This document shows, piece by piece, positions 48,573-57,279 of a stretch of DNA of 64,000 bases. The notes below the pieces were generated by a model. It was not told the DNA's origin. It saw only the letters and a program-made list of their open reading frames with translations, and ran no database searches. The stretch is from Coprobacter tertius. GTDB lineage: Bacteria > Bacteroidota > Bacteroidia > Bacteroidales > Coprobacteraceae. How positions within the stretch are numbered: the stretch's first letter is position 1; the number at the start of each line of letters is the position of its first letter. A program made the translations under genes and the position numbers. Where the stretch lies: the NCBI RefSeq assembly GCF_024330105.1, contig NZ_JANDHW010000003.1, positions 124,001 to 188,000 of the forward strand. Direction: 5' to 3'.

Positions 48573-48926
48573 TTATTCAATTGGAAGATTGTGTTGCTTC
48601 AAGAATGAAAGTTTATCCCAATACCCTCTTTGAAAGACGATTTTGTTATCTTTTACATGAAAAAATCCGCATCCACGAAGTCCAAGAGAGTCTTTCCATT
48701 CCATGATAGCCCATTCGCCATCTTCAAAAATATTTTCCACCATACAAACCATTTTAGCAGTGGCAAATTCATTCACAAACATTTTGTAGATTGATTCTTT
48801 ACCTATTATTGGTTCGTTTGCGACTTGATGATTTACTGCATTAGTAGCATACAGCTCTGCTATATGATAAGCATCTGCTTTGTTAAAGCAATCTATCCAT
48901 TTTTCCAAAACTTCTTTAGGCTTCAT
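48573..48926 (-). CDS. SnoaL/NTF2-like small protein
   Basis: 117 residues. The cone-shaped NTF2 fold is suggested by WIDCFNKADAYHIAELYA at the start and the ending GYWDKLSFLKQHNLP. Such proteins can be small isomerases, hydrolases or ligand binders. The substrate is unknown. The gene is oriented opposite to the resistance genes and is part of the cargo end of the element. Confidence 0.7.
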   Translation of the reverse strand: MKPKEVLEKWIDCFNKADAYHIAELYATNAVNHQVANEPIIGKESIYKMFVNEFATAKMVCMVENIFEDGEWAIMEWKDSLGLRGCGFFHVKDNKIVFQRGYWDKLSFLKQHNLPIE

Positions 48927-49014
48927 TTTTTATAAATTCTTAGGATTTTGATTCTGTAATAAAAACAATCTGTTTGGATGCATAGATACTTGATTTTATT
49001 AATAATAGGCTATT

Positions 49015-50418
49015 CTATATTCTAAATCCTCTGGATTTTTGCTCTCTCTGCACCGAGTTACGTAGATTCTGCTGTAACTTTTCCCATTGTTCCTTAAACC
49101 ATTGTACTATGGGTTGTCGGTTTATGGTCAGCATAAGCTTACCACTATCCATCGGATGTTTCTCAACCCTAAAAATATCATTCTTGATGTCAAATTTCCA
49201 CCTGTGTTCTTCGGAATAAATTTTGCCACTACATTGTATGGATTCTTTCTTTGTCAAGAGGTTTTCTATCATGTCTTTGGTAAACCCGATAACAGCGCAT
49301 AATTTTTCCATTCTCAACATCTCTTTGAACATGGGAAACCATTTGTGGGCTTTTTCAAGCAAGGTGCTCAATCGTGATATTTCCTTGTCTTTGGCTTCAA
49401 GTTCTTGATTATGTATTCTTTGAAGATTACGAATTTGTCTGCTATGCTGTTCCTGTATTTGTTGTATCTGAATTTTTAATTCATCAGTAGCTTTGTCCCG
49501 TTTGGTAATTTCCTGATGTAGCTGCTCGATGTGATGTTCCAGTTCTTTCAGCTTACCGCTTCCGAAAAGAGAACCTACACCGCTTGCTATGGCGGTAGCA
49601 GCATTGGTGGCTGTTTTCTTTAGTTTGTCCGTGCGTATCTCTGCTTTTACCTGTTTGAGTTCCTGTTCGGCAAGGCTTACTTGTTGTTCCTTGTGTCGCT
49701 TGGTTTCCTCTATACGTTGCAGTTCGGCTTTCTGCTTCTCTATGATAAAGTCGTTCCGTTCCAGATGTTCCTTGCCTGTTACAGCCTTTGATTGCCCACG
49801 CTCCATCAGCAGAATGTCGGATGCCAAGCTCTGCATTTCGGTCATATCCTCGTCATTGAGTTTGCGGCTCTTGCCTGTATCGTGATTCATCCAGTCGAAT
49901 ACGATATGGGCATGGTAATTCGGCTTGAACCACCTTTCGCCTACTTGGAAACTCTCCATGTCCTCCGGTGCAGGCTGACCGTTCAGCCAATGCCCCTCGT
50001 CCTTGTGCAGGAAGATTTGCAGCGGTGTAATGCCCCAGCGTTTTTGGCATTCTTCACCGAATTTACGCACATCTGTCAAAGTGGTGTCCGGCCTGATGAG
50101 CAATACTCCCTCACGGATGGGCGAACATCCCGCCACCTTGATAATCTTACCGTTCTTCCCTTTGCGTTTACGCTCCTTTTCCTGCATGGCACGGCCTGTC
50201 TTTTCCTTGACCATGCGCTTGATGTTCTCATAGTGCGCCTGCAATTCGAGATTGCCGAAATCGGAATTTATCCACTGTTCATTATCAGCTGTAAGTTCGG
50301 GCACGATGTAGATTTTGGACTTGCCGATGTTGCGCATATATTCGGCAGTCCTCCGGTTATGAGCCTCGCTTGATGTCACGTTGCAAGGCTTGATATGTAT
50401 GCTTGATTTTGTTGCCAT
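49015..50418 (-). CDS. MobV-type relaxase (Pre/Mob family)
   Basis: About 467 residues from ATG 50416-50418 (MATKSSIHIKPCN). The MobV motif I, NRR near the start, and the metal-binding NYHAHIVFDW near 185 are present. A long coiled coil (about 220-340) follows. It nicks oriT and leads DNA transfer when a helper conjugative element is present. An upstream ATG (50472) would add 18 residues, but family starts favour the shorter form. The hairpin-rich DNA before it is the likely oriT. Confidence 0.88.
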   Translation of the reverse strand: MATKSSIHIKPCNVTSSEAHNRRTAEYMRNIGKSKIYIVPELTADNEQWINSDFGNLELQAHYENIKRMVKEKTGRAMQEKERKRKGKNGKIIKVAGCSPIREGVLLIRPDTTLTDVRKFGEECQKRWGITPLQIFLHKDEGHWLNGQPAPEDMESFQVGERWFKPNYHAHIVFDWMNHDTGKSRKLNDEDMTEMQSLASDILLMERGQSKAVTGKEHLERNDFIIEKQKAELQRIEETKRHKEQQVSLAEQELKQVKAEIRTDKLKKTATNAATAIASGVGSLFGSGKLKELEHHIEQLHQEITKRDKATDELKIQIQQIQEQHSRQIRNLQRIHNQELEAKDKEISRLSTLLEKAHKWFPMFKEMLRMEKLCAVIGFTKDMIENLLTKKESIQCSGKIYSEEHRWKFDIKNDIFRVEKHPMDSGKLMLTINRQPIVQWFKEQWEKLQQNLRNSVQREQKSRGFRI

Positions 50419-50472
50419 CTTTTCAATTTTTAATTCGGTTATTACTAATTTTGTTTGCTGCTTTCCGCTCAT

Positions 50473-50641
50473 AACCGCAAGGGGTTCTTAGGGGCAACCC
50501 ATAAGCGGAGTTTCCAAAGAGAGGGTCACTCTTTGGTCGGGTTGCATAGGGCTGAAAGCCCTTGCCGGGTTCTTAGGGCAGCGTCCTAAGCCCCTCGGGA
50601 GAGCCCACAACTACGCAAGCGAAGCGTGTAGTTATAGTGGG
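50473..50641. other. Probable oriT region
   Basis: 169 bp between the relaxase and primase genes, dense in inverted repeats: CCAAAGAG/CTCTTTGG (50514-50536), GGGCT/AGCCC, CTTAGG/CCTAAG (about 50571-50590) and a larger imperfect hairpin GCCCACAACTAC/GTAGTTATAGTGGGC (about 50603-50642). Its GC content is higher than the surroundings. Position next to a MobV gene makes an origin of transfer likely; the nick site is not identified. Confidence 0.6.
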
Positions 50642-51598
50642 CTATAACCGGAAGCCTTTCGGTTTCTTGGATAACGTATCATTCCTCTTTCTGACGGATT
50701 GCATTTGCTCTTTTCCATCAGACATGCGCTTCTGCAAATACTCGTTCAGATCTTTGCATCCGCAGTAGATTTGGGAAGCGTCCCGTATATGCCGGATGCT
50801 GTCGTATTCCTTTCGGATTTGCTGCAAGGCTTCCATTCCTGCGCGGTCATTGTCAAAAAAGCAGTGGATGCGCTCATAGCTTCCCAACGGGTAGAGTGCC
50901 TTGGAAACATTGGCTACGGAGTTCAGCACCATGTAATCCTGCCTGTCGAAATCGGGGTATTGCGGGCAGCTTTCGAGCCGTAGGGTCAGAAAGGAAAGGT
51001 AGTCCATAAATCCCTCGAAAACGAAACAGGTGTTCTTCGGTTCTTGTTGCCGTATGTGTGTAATGTCTTTCGGAGCGATACACCCCTTAAAATATCGGTT
51101 GCGTATCTCATAGCCGCCCGATATGTTCGGAAACGCAATGGCGAAGTACTGCTTGTCGTTGTGCGTAAACCGAGCTTCCTTACATTCTCTTTTCGCCAGT
51201 GCCGGATTTATCCCCCTTTCCTGCAAGTAAGCGAGCAAGGCAGGAGAAGAAAGCGGCACGATTTCCAACTGTTGGAAACTCGGCTCCGTAAAGGACTGCT
51301 TGCGAAAAGAGAAAGAAACGGGGCGCACGTGCGGTGCCTGTTCCTCTATGCGTTTCAAAAGATACGGCACACTGTCCGTTGCATAGAGGTGCGAAGCCAG
51401 TGCGATGATGTTGCCGCCCTTGCCGAGTGCAAAATCATACCATTGGTTCCGCTCGGTATTCACCTTGAACGATGCTTCGGTTTCTTCCCTGAACGGCGAT
51501 TTGTACCAAAGATTGATGCCCTGCCGCTTCACCGGGCTATATCCCAAGCTGTGAAGATACTCTTCCAGCCTGATTTGTTTTGCTGTCTGTATATCCAT
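50642..51598 (-). CDS. Toprim DNA primase of the mobilizable element
   Basis: 318 residues. The N-terminal 100 resemble a CHC2-type primase finger domain that has lost its cysteines (KSPFREETEASFKVN, WYDFALGKGGNI). A Toprim domain follows with CFVFEGFMD (Glu) and HCFFDNDRAG (DxD), then KDLNEYL. It probably primes replication of the excised circle or the transferred strand. The relaxase lies downstream and the RepA-type gene upstream. Confidence 0.85.
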   Translation of the reverse strand: MDIQTAKQIRLEEYLHSLGYSPVKRQGINLWYKSPFREETEASFKVNTERNQWYDFALGKGGNIIALASHLYATDSVPYLLKRIEEQAPHVRPVSFSFRKQSFTEPSFQQLEIVPLSSPALLAYLQERGINPALAKRECKEARFTHNDKQYFAIAFPNISGGYEIRNRYFKGCIAPKDITHIRQQEPKNTCFVFEGFMDYLSFLTLRLESCPQYPDFDRQDYMVLNSVANVSKALYPLGSYERIHCFFDNDRAGMEALQQIRKEYDSIRHIRDASQIYCGCKDLNEYLQKRMSDGKEQMQSVRKRNDTLSKKPKGFRL

Positions 51599-51671
51599 AA
51601 ATGATTATCTTTATCGGTTATTGCTTGTTTTTCTTTTCGCCAGTACCTTTTCATATAGGTTACTGGTGTAT

Positions 51672-51792
51672 AACCACTTCACTTTATTGTCGTATATATA
51701 GGATACGGCTTAAAGTGAAGCGGTTTGATGCACTCCTGTAACCACTTCGCTTTATCCTAATATATAGACCCTGAGAATAAAGTGAAGTGATT
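51672..51792. repeat. Two long inverted-repeat pairs, possible origin or operator
   Basis: The same sequence occurs four times: AACCACTTCACTTTAT (51672-51687), its complement TAAAGTGAAGCGGTT (51711-51725), AACCACTTCGCTTTAT (51740-51755) and ATAAAGTGAAGTGATT (51777-51792). Units alternate in direction about 35-40 bp apart, making two hairpins or four protein sites. It lies between the RepA-like and primase genes. Confidence 0.7.
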
Positions 51793-51804
51793 GCGAGGAT
51801 TGGG

Positions 51805-52881
51805 CTAATAGTGGAAATCCGGTTCGTACCTGTACTTTCTGCCGTTTTCCTGCACTATCATCCGCTTGTTCTTTAACACTGTGATGAGTTTGACCAGCTT
51901 GTTGTCACTTAACGGAATGCCCACCAAGGCATACGACTCTTTCAGTGCTTTGCCCAGTTCCTTATATCCGTATTCGTCCTGTAACGAGAATGCGGCTTCC
52001 AGAGCTATCCGGTGCTGTTGCTCGGAAATGTCCTTGCAGGCATCAAACCTTTCACCTTGGGGTCTGCCGGGTGCTTTGGTTTCTGTCTGGTAGTTCTCCA
52101 TCAGTTCAGGCAATGCCCTGTCATTGATGCGGAAGGCAAACGGCTCGAAGTCCATCGCACGGATGTGCATGGCGGAAACCTTGCTTATGTCCCCGTTGCT
52201 CTTGTCCTTTTCAACGAGCAGCACGGTTTCAGCCTTGTTGTTCAGCTCCGTGCCGATATGTCCCCTCGCGTTCTCATCCCCCTTGTTCTGATGGAGTATC
52301 GTGTGGATATGTATCTGCCTGTCGTCCGTCCACTGCATCAGCTTTGATATGATGCGTGTCGATTCACTGGGGCTGTTGATGTCATATACCATGTCACGGA
52401 TGCCGTCTATTATCACCAGACCAAGGTTCGGCGTATGGTAGATTGCCTGTTCGACAATCCTTATGCGCTGCTCCGGCGTGTACTTCCGCAGGGCAAGGAA
52501 TTCAAGGTTTTCGTTGTCCCTGTCATCGGGCAGCCCTGCCATACGCATGATGCGCTCCATCACATTCAGGCAGTGGTGGGGGCTTTGCTCCGTATCCACA
52601 TAAAGCACTTTCCGTTTGGCTTCGGGAAGTTCAGCCGCATACCTGAGCACCGTGCCGTTTTTCAATGCCGCCGCCACGATAGCCGACACATTGAATGTCT
52701 TCTTGCTTTTGGCTTTGCCGATGGATGCGCTGAAATTTCCCAATGTGCCTATTACAGAACCTTTCACACTGAGGATTTCGGGGGCTTTCTCGTATTTTCC
52801 TGACAGGCTCAGCCGTGAGGCTTGCCAGAGGATTACCGCCTGTTCGTCCGATATTTCCCGGATGTCTTTCATATAGTCCAT
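51805..52881 (-). CDS. RepA-type RecA-fold ATPase (helicase-like)
   Basis: 358 residues. A P-loop variant GKAKSKKT lies near 47-54, Walker B-like LVIIDGIRDM near 155, and HTILHQNK near 197 is a sensor segment, as in RepA/DnaB-like hexameric ATPases. The C-terminal 70 residues look like a small winged helix. It probably drives replication of the excised element with the primase. The gene starts 14 bp after DUF3853. Confidence 0.8.
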   Translation of the reverse strand: MDYMKDIREISDEQAVILWQASRLSLSGKYEKAPEILSVKGSVIGTLGNFSASIGKAKSKKTFNVSAIVAAALKNGTVLRYAAELPEAKRKVLYVDTEQSPHHCLNVMERIMRMAGLPDDRDNENLEFLALRKYTPEQRIRIVEQAIYHTPNLGLVIIDGIRDMVYDINSPSESTRIISKLMQWTDDRQIHIHTILHQNKGDENARGHIGTELNNKAETVLLVEKDKSNGDISKVSAMHIRAMDFEPFAFRINDRALPELMENYQTETKAPGRPQGERFDACKDISEQQHRIALEAAFSLQDEYGYKELGKALKESYALVGIPLSDNKLVKLITVLKNKRMIVQENGRKYRYEPDFHY

Positions 52882-52895
52882 AGCGATTCCTCCCG

Positions 52896-53204
52896 TTATT
52901 TGCGTCCGCCTGTTTTCTTCCCTGCCAGTTCAAGGGCAAGTTCCGCATCCACGATAATCTTGCGCCCAATCTGGGTGATGGCCTTGTCTATCTTCCCGCT
53001 TTTCTTTATGCGGTTGGCGGTGGGCAGGCTGCACCCGAACAGTTTGGCTATGCCGAGTATGCCGTACACATATTTCCTGCTTGTGTCCGTTACGGGCTGC
53101 GGCTGCGTTTCCGGCTGACCGGATGCGTGCCTGCTTAACATTATAAACTCTTCGCCTGTCATCTGCCAGACGGGTTTGGATAATAATTCTTGGATATTTG
53201 TCAT
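52896..53204 (-). CDS. DUF3853-type helix-turn-helix protein
   Basis: 102 residues. The C-terminal segment YGILGIAKLFGCSLPTANR then KKSGKIDKAI is an excisionase/MerR-like winged helix of the DUF3853 family, common in Bacteroides mobile elements next to RepA-type genes. It likely binds DNA to control replication or excision. Confidence 0.82.
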   Translation of the reverse strand: MTNIQELLSKPVWQMTGEEFIMLSRHASGQPETQPQPVTDTSRKYVYGILGIAKLFGCSLPTANRIKKSGKIDKAITQIGRKIIVDAELALELAGKKTGGRK

Positions 53205-53359
53205 AGTCCAATCTAATTAGTCGTTAAACAATCAGCCCTGCGCACTGGCTGTTATTTCTGTTCTCGAACGATGCAAAATTAGATATGGATACGGGTGGTA
53301 AGGATGGGGATAATATAATCGAATATCGCTGTATCTTATTGAATATCAGAAAATAAAAA

Positions 53360-53387
53360 TACCACTCAAAAATGAATTTGAGTGGTA
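53360..53387 (-). terminator. Terminator after the 350-residue unknown gene
   Basis: Inverted repeat TACCACTCAAA / TTTGAGTGGTA with a 6-nt loop. On the minus strand a T-rich stretch (TTTTTATTTT) follows. It lies 40 bp past the stop at 53427. Confidence 0.82.
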
Positions 53388-53426
53388 AAAGTGGAACTTT
53401 CGTAAAGAATCAGGATATGTCACGGA

Positions 53427-54476
53427 TTATCTGAATATCTGCTCCATTTCTTTGGCGAAATTCTGGTTGCTGTCACTGGGGAAATCAGAAACGGGCTCTT
53501 TGTACTTGGACTTATAATAACCGTCATCAATATCCAGCAGTTTGAGCATTCCGGCTTTCCATTTGTCCCTGTCCTGTTTGGGGAGCTTTTCGCTCATGAG
53601 AAATATCAGATAACATACACGGATTTTCTCTCTCGGTTTGGTTTTCAGTTTGTAGTTGCAGGGTTGCAGGTTCATGTTGGCATAAAAATCCGGTGCGGAA
53701 ATTTCTTCAAACTGTTCTCCCACACATACTTCATGAATGAGCGAAAGTAATTTCATGCTGAAGTATTCGTGTTGTTCCGTTGTTGTTTCCTGCGGACTGA
53801 CTGGCTTTCTCGGTTCTTCCTGTCGGTTCCCGTCGGGAATATATTTCTTCAATATGTCCAAGAAAAGGCAGCTTTGACGGTATATGTCCGCACAACGGTT
53901 CTTCATATATTGGAATGCCTCCTTTCTTGCAGCCTTTTGCAGGTCATAGAGTTCGTTCAGTCTGGCTTTTTCCCTGTCGTATTCAGCCTTGCAGCGTTCA
54001 TATTCTTTCTCCGCCTGCTTTTCTTCTTCGGCTGTATGTTCCCTGTAACCGATGGAATCATACCTGTTGTTGGCTTCATTCAGCGGCTTGCTCAGACTTC
54101 TTGTGACATCCAGTTGGGCTTCAATTTCAAGGGAATACCTTTCCATGTGCTGATGGCAGACACGCTCTATGGCACTGTCACTTATGGGGTGCGTTTCATA
54201 AGCCTGTATGCTCTTTTCTATTTCGGTTTTCAGGCTGTTGAGTATCAGGGTGTATTGTTCTTTTTGCCTGTCAAGCACCAGTTCAAGGATGGCGGCTTCA
54301 AAAGACTTCATGTCATTGTACTGCTGACAGAAATCGGAAATAAATTTCTGCCTGTCAAAAGAGAAAACGTGATTGTCTATATAGTCCCTGTATATTCTGT
54401 AGAGTTCCCCGTATCGGGGAATCATCGTCTGTATATTGTCTGCCATAGGTGTCCTACTTTTGTCTGTTCTTTTCAT
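53427..54476 (-). CDS. Unknown protein with coiled coil
   Basis: About 349 residues from ATG 54474-54476; a TTG two codons upstream is less likely. A charged helical centre (about 160-200, EEEKQAEKEYERCKAEYDREK) suggests a coiled coil. I do not recognise a family. It overlaps the end of the DUF1016 gene by 23 bp, so the two are translated together and may form one functional unit. Confidence 0.65.
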   Translation of the reverse strand: MKRTDKSRTPMADNIQTMIPRYGELYRIYRDYIDNHVFSFDRQKFISDFCQQYNDMKSFEAAILELVLDRQKEQYTLILNSLKTEIEKSIQAYETHPISDSAIERVCHQHMERYSLEIEAQLDVTRSLSKPLNEANNRYDSIGYREHTAEEEKQAEKEYERCKAEYDREKARLNELYDLQKAARKEAFQYMKNRCADIYRQSCLFLDILKKYIPDGNRQEEPRKPVSPQETTTEQHEYFSMKLLSLIHEVCVGEQFEEISAPDFYANMNLQPCNYKLKTKPREKIRVCYLIFLMSEKLPKQDRDKWKAGMLKLLDIDDGYYKSKYKEPVSDFPSDSNQNFAKEMEQIFR

Positions 54477-55749
54477 TGTCAAGAAGCATCGTCAGTTCTT
54501 CCTCCACCTGTTCTATGCTCGGCAGTGCCGATTTCAGGTTTTCCGGCACAGCCTTGCTGAGCTGATAATCGCTGATGCCGATAGGCTGGTCATAGCCGGT
54601 CAGCGCATATTGTGCGACAATCTCATCCTTGCCCTTGCACAGCAGCAGCCCGATGGTCTTGTTGTCATTCTCTCCCCTCAGCTTGTCATCCACCACATTG
54701 ATGTAGAAGTTCAATTGCCCGGCATATTCCGGTTTGAACGGGGTGGCTTTCAGTTCCACGACCACGTATGCATGGAGTTTTATGTTGTACAGAATCAGGT
54801 CGGCATAGAAATCGCTGTCGCCAATCTGGAAATGCTTCTGCCTTGCGACAAAGGCGAATCCGCTGCCCATCTCCAGCAGATAGCGGGTGACGTGCTTCAC
54901 CAGTTGTTCCTCTATGTCCCTTTCGTCCGCCCGTTCTTTGGCTCCCGCCAAGTCAAAGATATACGGGTCTTTCAACAGGTAGTTGGCAAGGTCGCTTTGA
55001 GGTGCAGGAAGCGTGGCGGTAAAATTATTGACCTTGCGGCTGTTGATTTGCCGTTCAAACAATTTGCTTTCAATCTGCATTTTAAGGACGTTGCTGCTCC
55101 ATCCCATTTCCACGGATTGCTTCATATACCAATAATCGACACCTAATGGAAGTGAACTGTTCAGCAGAATCACATGGCTTGCCCAGTTGATTCTTGCGAC
55201 AGGTGATGCCAGGAACAGTTTTTCTATGTCCTCTATCGGTATTCGGCAAACGGTAGCTACTGTTTGGGCTACATCCTGAATTTGTGCAAGAGGTTCTTGC
55301 ACAATTGTAACTTCCTTGTTGTCAGAGGATGGAATTTGTGCAAGAGGCTCTTGCGTAAATGACACATTGTTCAGGCATTGGATTTCATCCGTGATTTTCT
55401 GCACACTTGGAGCAAGTATTTTCGCATCGGTTTCTATGAAACTCCGTAATGCGCCCAATGGATAGGAGCGTGCGAACTGGCACATATAAGCCAAGTTCCT
55501 GACCGAATATCCTTTCTTTTCGGGATAACTGAACCGTATTGCCTGCGCCAGTTTCTTGATGACCTTGCCGCCCCAGCCTTGTCGGTTCTGATGGTACAAT
55601 ATGTAATTGCCCATCTTCCAGTAGTGGAACAGCATCTGCGCATTGGCGGCACTGATGAGCCGGACTTGCGCCTGCTCTATTTCCGAGCCGATGGCATTGA
55701 CGAAAGCCTCGAAACTCCTTTTCTCTATGTTGTTATCGTTGTTGCTCAT
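54454..55749 (-). CDS. DUF1016 (YhcG-type) PD-(D/E)XK nuclease-like protein
   Basis: 431 residues. The N-terminal DUF1016 domain (about 15-110, with WKMGNYI and GWGGKVIKKLAQ) and the C-terminal nuclease-like domain with YADLILYN and VVVELKA (about 305-330) are both intact. Between them stands an unusual segment in which QEPLAQI occurs twice, 18 residues apart. The family is found on many mobile elements, with a suspected role in DNA processing or recombination. It is read with the following unknown gene. Confidence 0.82.
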   Translation of the reverse strand: MSNNDNNIEKRSFEAFVNAIGSEIEQAQVRLISAANAQMLFHYWKMGNYILYHQNRQGWGGKVIKKLAQAIRFSYPEKKGYSVRNLAYMCQFARSYPLGALRSFIETDAKILAPSVQKITDEIQCLNNVSFTQEPLAQIPSSDNKEVTIVQEPLAQIQDVAQTVATVCRIPIEDIEKLFLASPVARINWASHVILLNSSLPLGVDYWYMKQSVEMGWSSNVLKMQIESKLFERQINSRKVNNFTATLPAPQSDLANYLLKDPYIFDLAGAKERADERDIEEQLVKHVTRYLLEMGSGFAFVARQKHFQIGDSDFYADLILYNIKLHAYVVVELKATPFKPEYAGQLNFYINVVDDKLRGENDNKTIGLLLCKGKDEIVAQYALTGYDQPIGISDYQLSKAVPENLKSALPSIEQVEEELTMLLDNEKNRQK

Positions 55750-55819
55750 TGTTGTATGTATTGAAAGTCACAAAGATAAGCCCAATAACAGGCATCCCGT
55801 GAAACTTGCTGATTGTTTT

Positions 55820-57103
55820 TTATAGTTGGTTGAATTTGTTCATTGCATTTGCCTTGATGTCATCTGCGATGTCAATGTAAGGTTTCATGGCTTTATAATC
55901 GCTGTGTCCCGTCCATTTCATGACCACTTGTGCCGGGATACCGAGAGCCAAGGCGTTACAAATGAATGTCCTTCGTCCGGCATGGGTACTTAACAATGCG
56001 TACTTTGGCGTAACTTCATCTATACGTTCATTTCCTTTATAATATGTTTCCCTTACAGGCTCGTTGATTTCGGCAAGCTCGCCCAACTCTTTCAGATAAT
56101 CATTCATTTTCTGATTGCTGATGACTGGCAGTGCCATGTTGTTCTCAAAGTGAATGTCCTTGTATTTTTCAAGTATGGCTTTGCTGTATTTGTTCAGCTC
56201 TATGTTTAGGCTGTCCGCCGTTTTGACGGTAGTAACTTCTATGTGGTCGGATTTGATGTCACTTCGCTTCAAGTTACGGACATCTGAATATCTTAGACTC
56301 GTAAAGCAGCAGAACAAAAAAACATCCCTGACACGTTCCAGATATTGTTTGTCTTTGGGTATCTGATAGTCTTTCAGTCTATTCAATTCGTCCCATGTCA
56401 GAAAGATTACTTTCTTTGAGGTGGTTTTCAATTTCGGTTTGAATGTATCATATGCAATGTTTTGATTATATCCCTTTTTGAAGCTCCATCGCAGGAACCA
56501 TTTGAGAAATCCTATCTGTTTGCCGATGGTACTGTTTCTCATGTCTTTTTTGTCACGCAGGAAGTTTACATACTCGTTTAGCCCAAACTCATCGAAATAC
56601 TCAAAAGTCACATCTTCTTTGAACTCTTTCAGGTGATTTTTTACGGCTGCAAATTTTTCGTATGTAGATTCTGTCCAGTTGTTCTGATTGCCACATTCCT
56701 TGACAAACTCATCAAATATCTCCCAAAAACTTATTTTAGTATCTTCCTGTTGCTCCTCACTGTCATTTTTCATTCGCAGATTGAACGCATCTTTTAACTG
56801 TTGGGTGGTCGGCATGGTTTCCTGTACCTCAAATTCTTTGAACACGTTTTGAATTTCGGCATAGTATCTTAGCAAATCCGCATTGATTTCGGATGCGCTT
56901 TGCTTTAACTTATTGGTACATCCGTTCTTTACACGCTGCTTGTCTGCATCCCACTTGGCTACATCAATGCGGTAGCCGGTTGTAAACTCGATGCGGTGAC
57001 TTGCGTATATGACACGCATACGGATGGGAACGTTCTCCACGATTGGAACGCCGTTCTTTTTGCGGCTTTCAGGTGCAAAAATGATGTTTCGTTTGATGTT
57101 CAT
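55820..57103 (-). CDS. intN2: Tyrosine integrase of the NBU2-like element
   Basis: About 427 residues from ATG 57101-57103 (MNIKRNIIFAPESRKKNG). An N-terminal arm-binding domain, a SAM-like core-binding domain (about 130-210) and the catalytic domain follow, with FTSLRYSDVRNL (Arg), STHAGRRTF (His-x-x-Arg), WTGHS and Y in KPYIDIADD. It joins the circular element to the tRNA-Ser 3' end. The longer frame upstream runs through a TATATTTG box (57131-57138), so the shorter start is chosen. It lies about 160 bp from the right att copy. Confidence 0.92.
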   Translation of the reverse strand: MNIKRNIIFAPESRKKNGVPIVENVPIRMRVIYASHRIEFTTGYRIDVAKWDADKQRVKNGCTNKLKQSASEINADLLRYYAEIQNVFKEFEVQETMPTTQQLKDAFNLRMKNDSEEQQEDTKISFWEIFDEFVKECGNQNNWTESTYEKFAAVKNHLKEFKEDVTFEYFDEFGLNEYVNFLRDKKDMRNSTIGKQIGFLKWFLRWSFKKGYNQNIAYDTFKPKLKTTSKKVIFLTWDELNRLKDYQIPKDKQYLERVRDVFLFCCFTSLRYSDVRNLKRSDIKSDHIEVTTVKTADSLNIELNKYSKAILEKYKDIHFENNMALPVISNQKMNDYLKELGELAEINEPVRETYYKGNERIDEVTPKYALLSTHAGRRTFICNALALGIPAQVVMKWTGHSDYKAMKPYIDIADDIKANAMNKFNQL

Positions 57104-57252
57104 GACTGGGTGTATTTGAAATTCTGCACCCAAATATACACCCAAAAATTGAAATAGCGAGCGATATTCGATAATATTTAGATTTAATTATGATTGTAAT
57201 AAGCTGGTTATTAATAGGCATTTGCGATTGTGTGATATTTTGAGATAGTACA

Positions 57253-57275
57253 GGTTCGAGAGCCTCTCTCTCCGC
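57253..57275 (+). repeat. Right att repeat
   Basis: GGTTCGA, three bases (GAG), then the 13-bp core CCTCTCTCTCCGC at 57263-57275, identical to the core in tRNA-Ser. It marks the right end of the element. Confidence 0.88.
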
Positions 57276-57279
57276 TGAC

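Larger units (their letters stand above)
46044..57275. mobile_element. NBU2-like mobilizable element
   Basis: About 11.2 kb between two 13-bp direct repeats, the left one being the 3' end of tRNA-Ser. It contains a tyrosine integrase next to the right repeat, a MobV relaxase with hairpin-rich DNA beside it, primase and RepA-like genes, and cargo: mef(En2)-like and lnu(AN2)-like resistance genes. NBU2 of Bacteroides is known to be about 11 kb, to insert at tRNA-Ser 3' ends and to carry these two genes. Assignment is by content, att site and size; I could not run an alignment. Confidence 0.88.

Noticed and set aside
51672-51792. CRISPR array
   Set aside because: Only four units in alternating orientation with no uniform spacers; fits inverted repeats at an origin or operator, not CRISPR.
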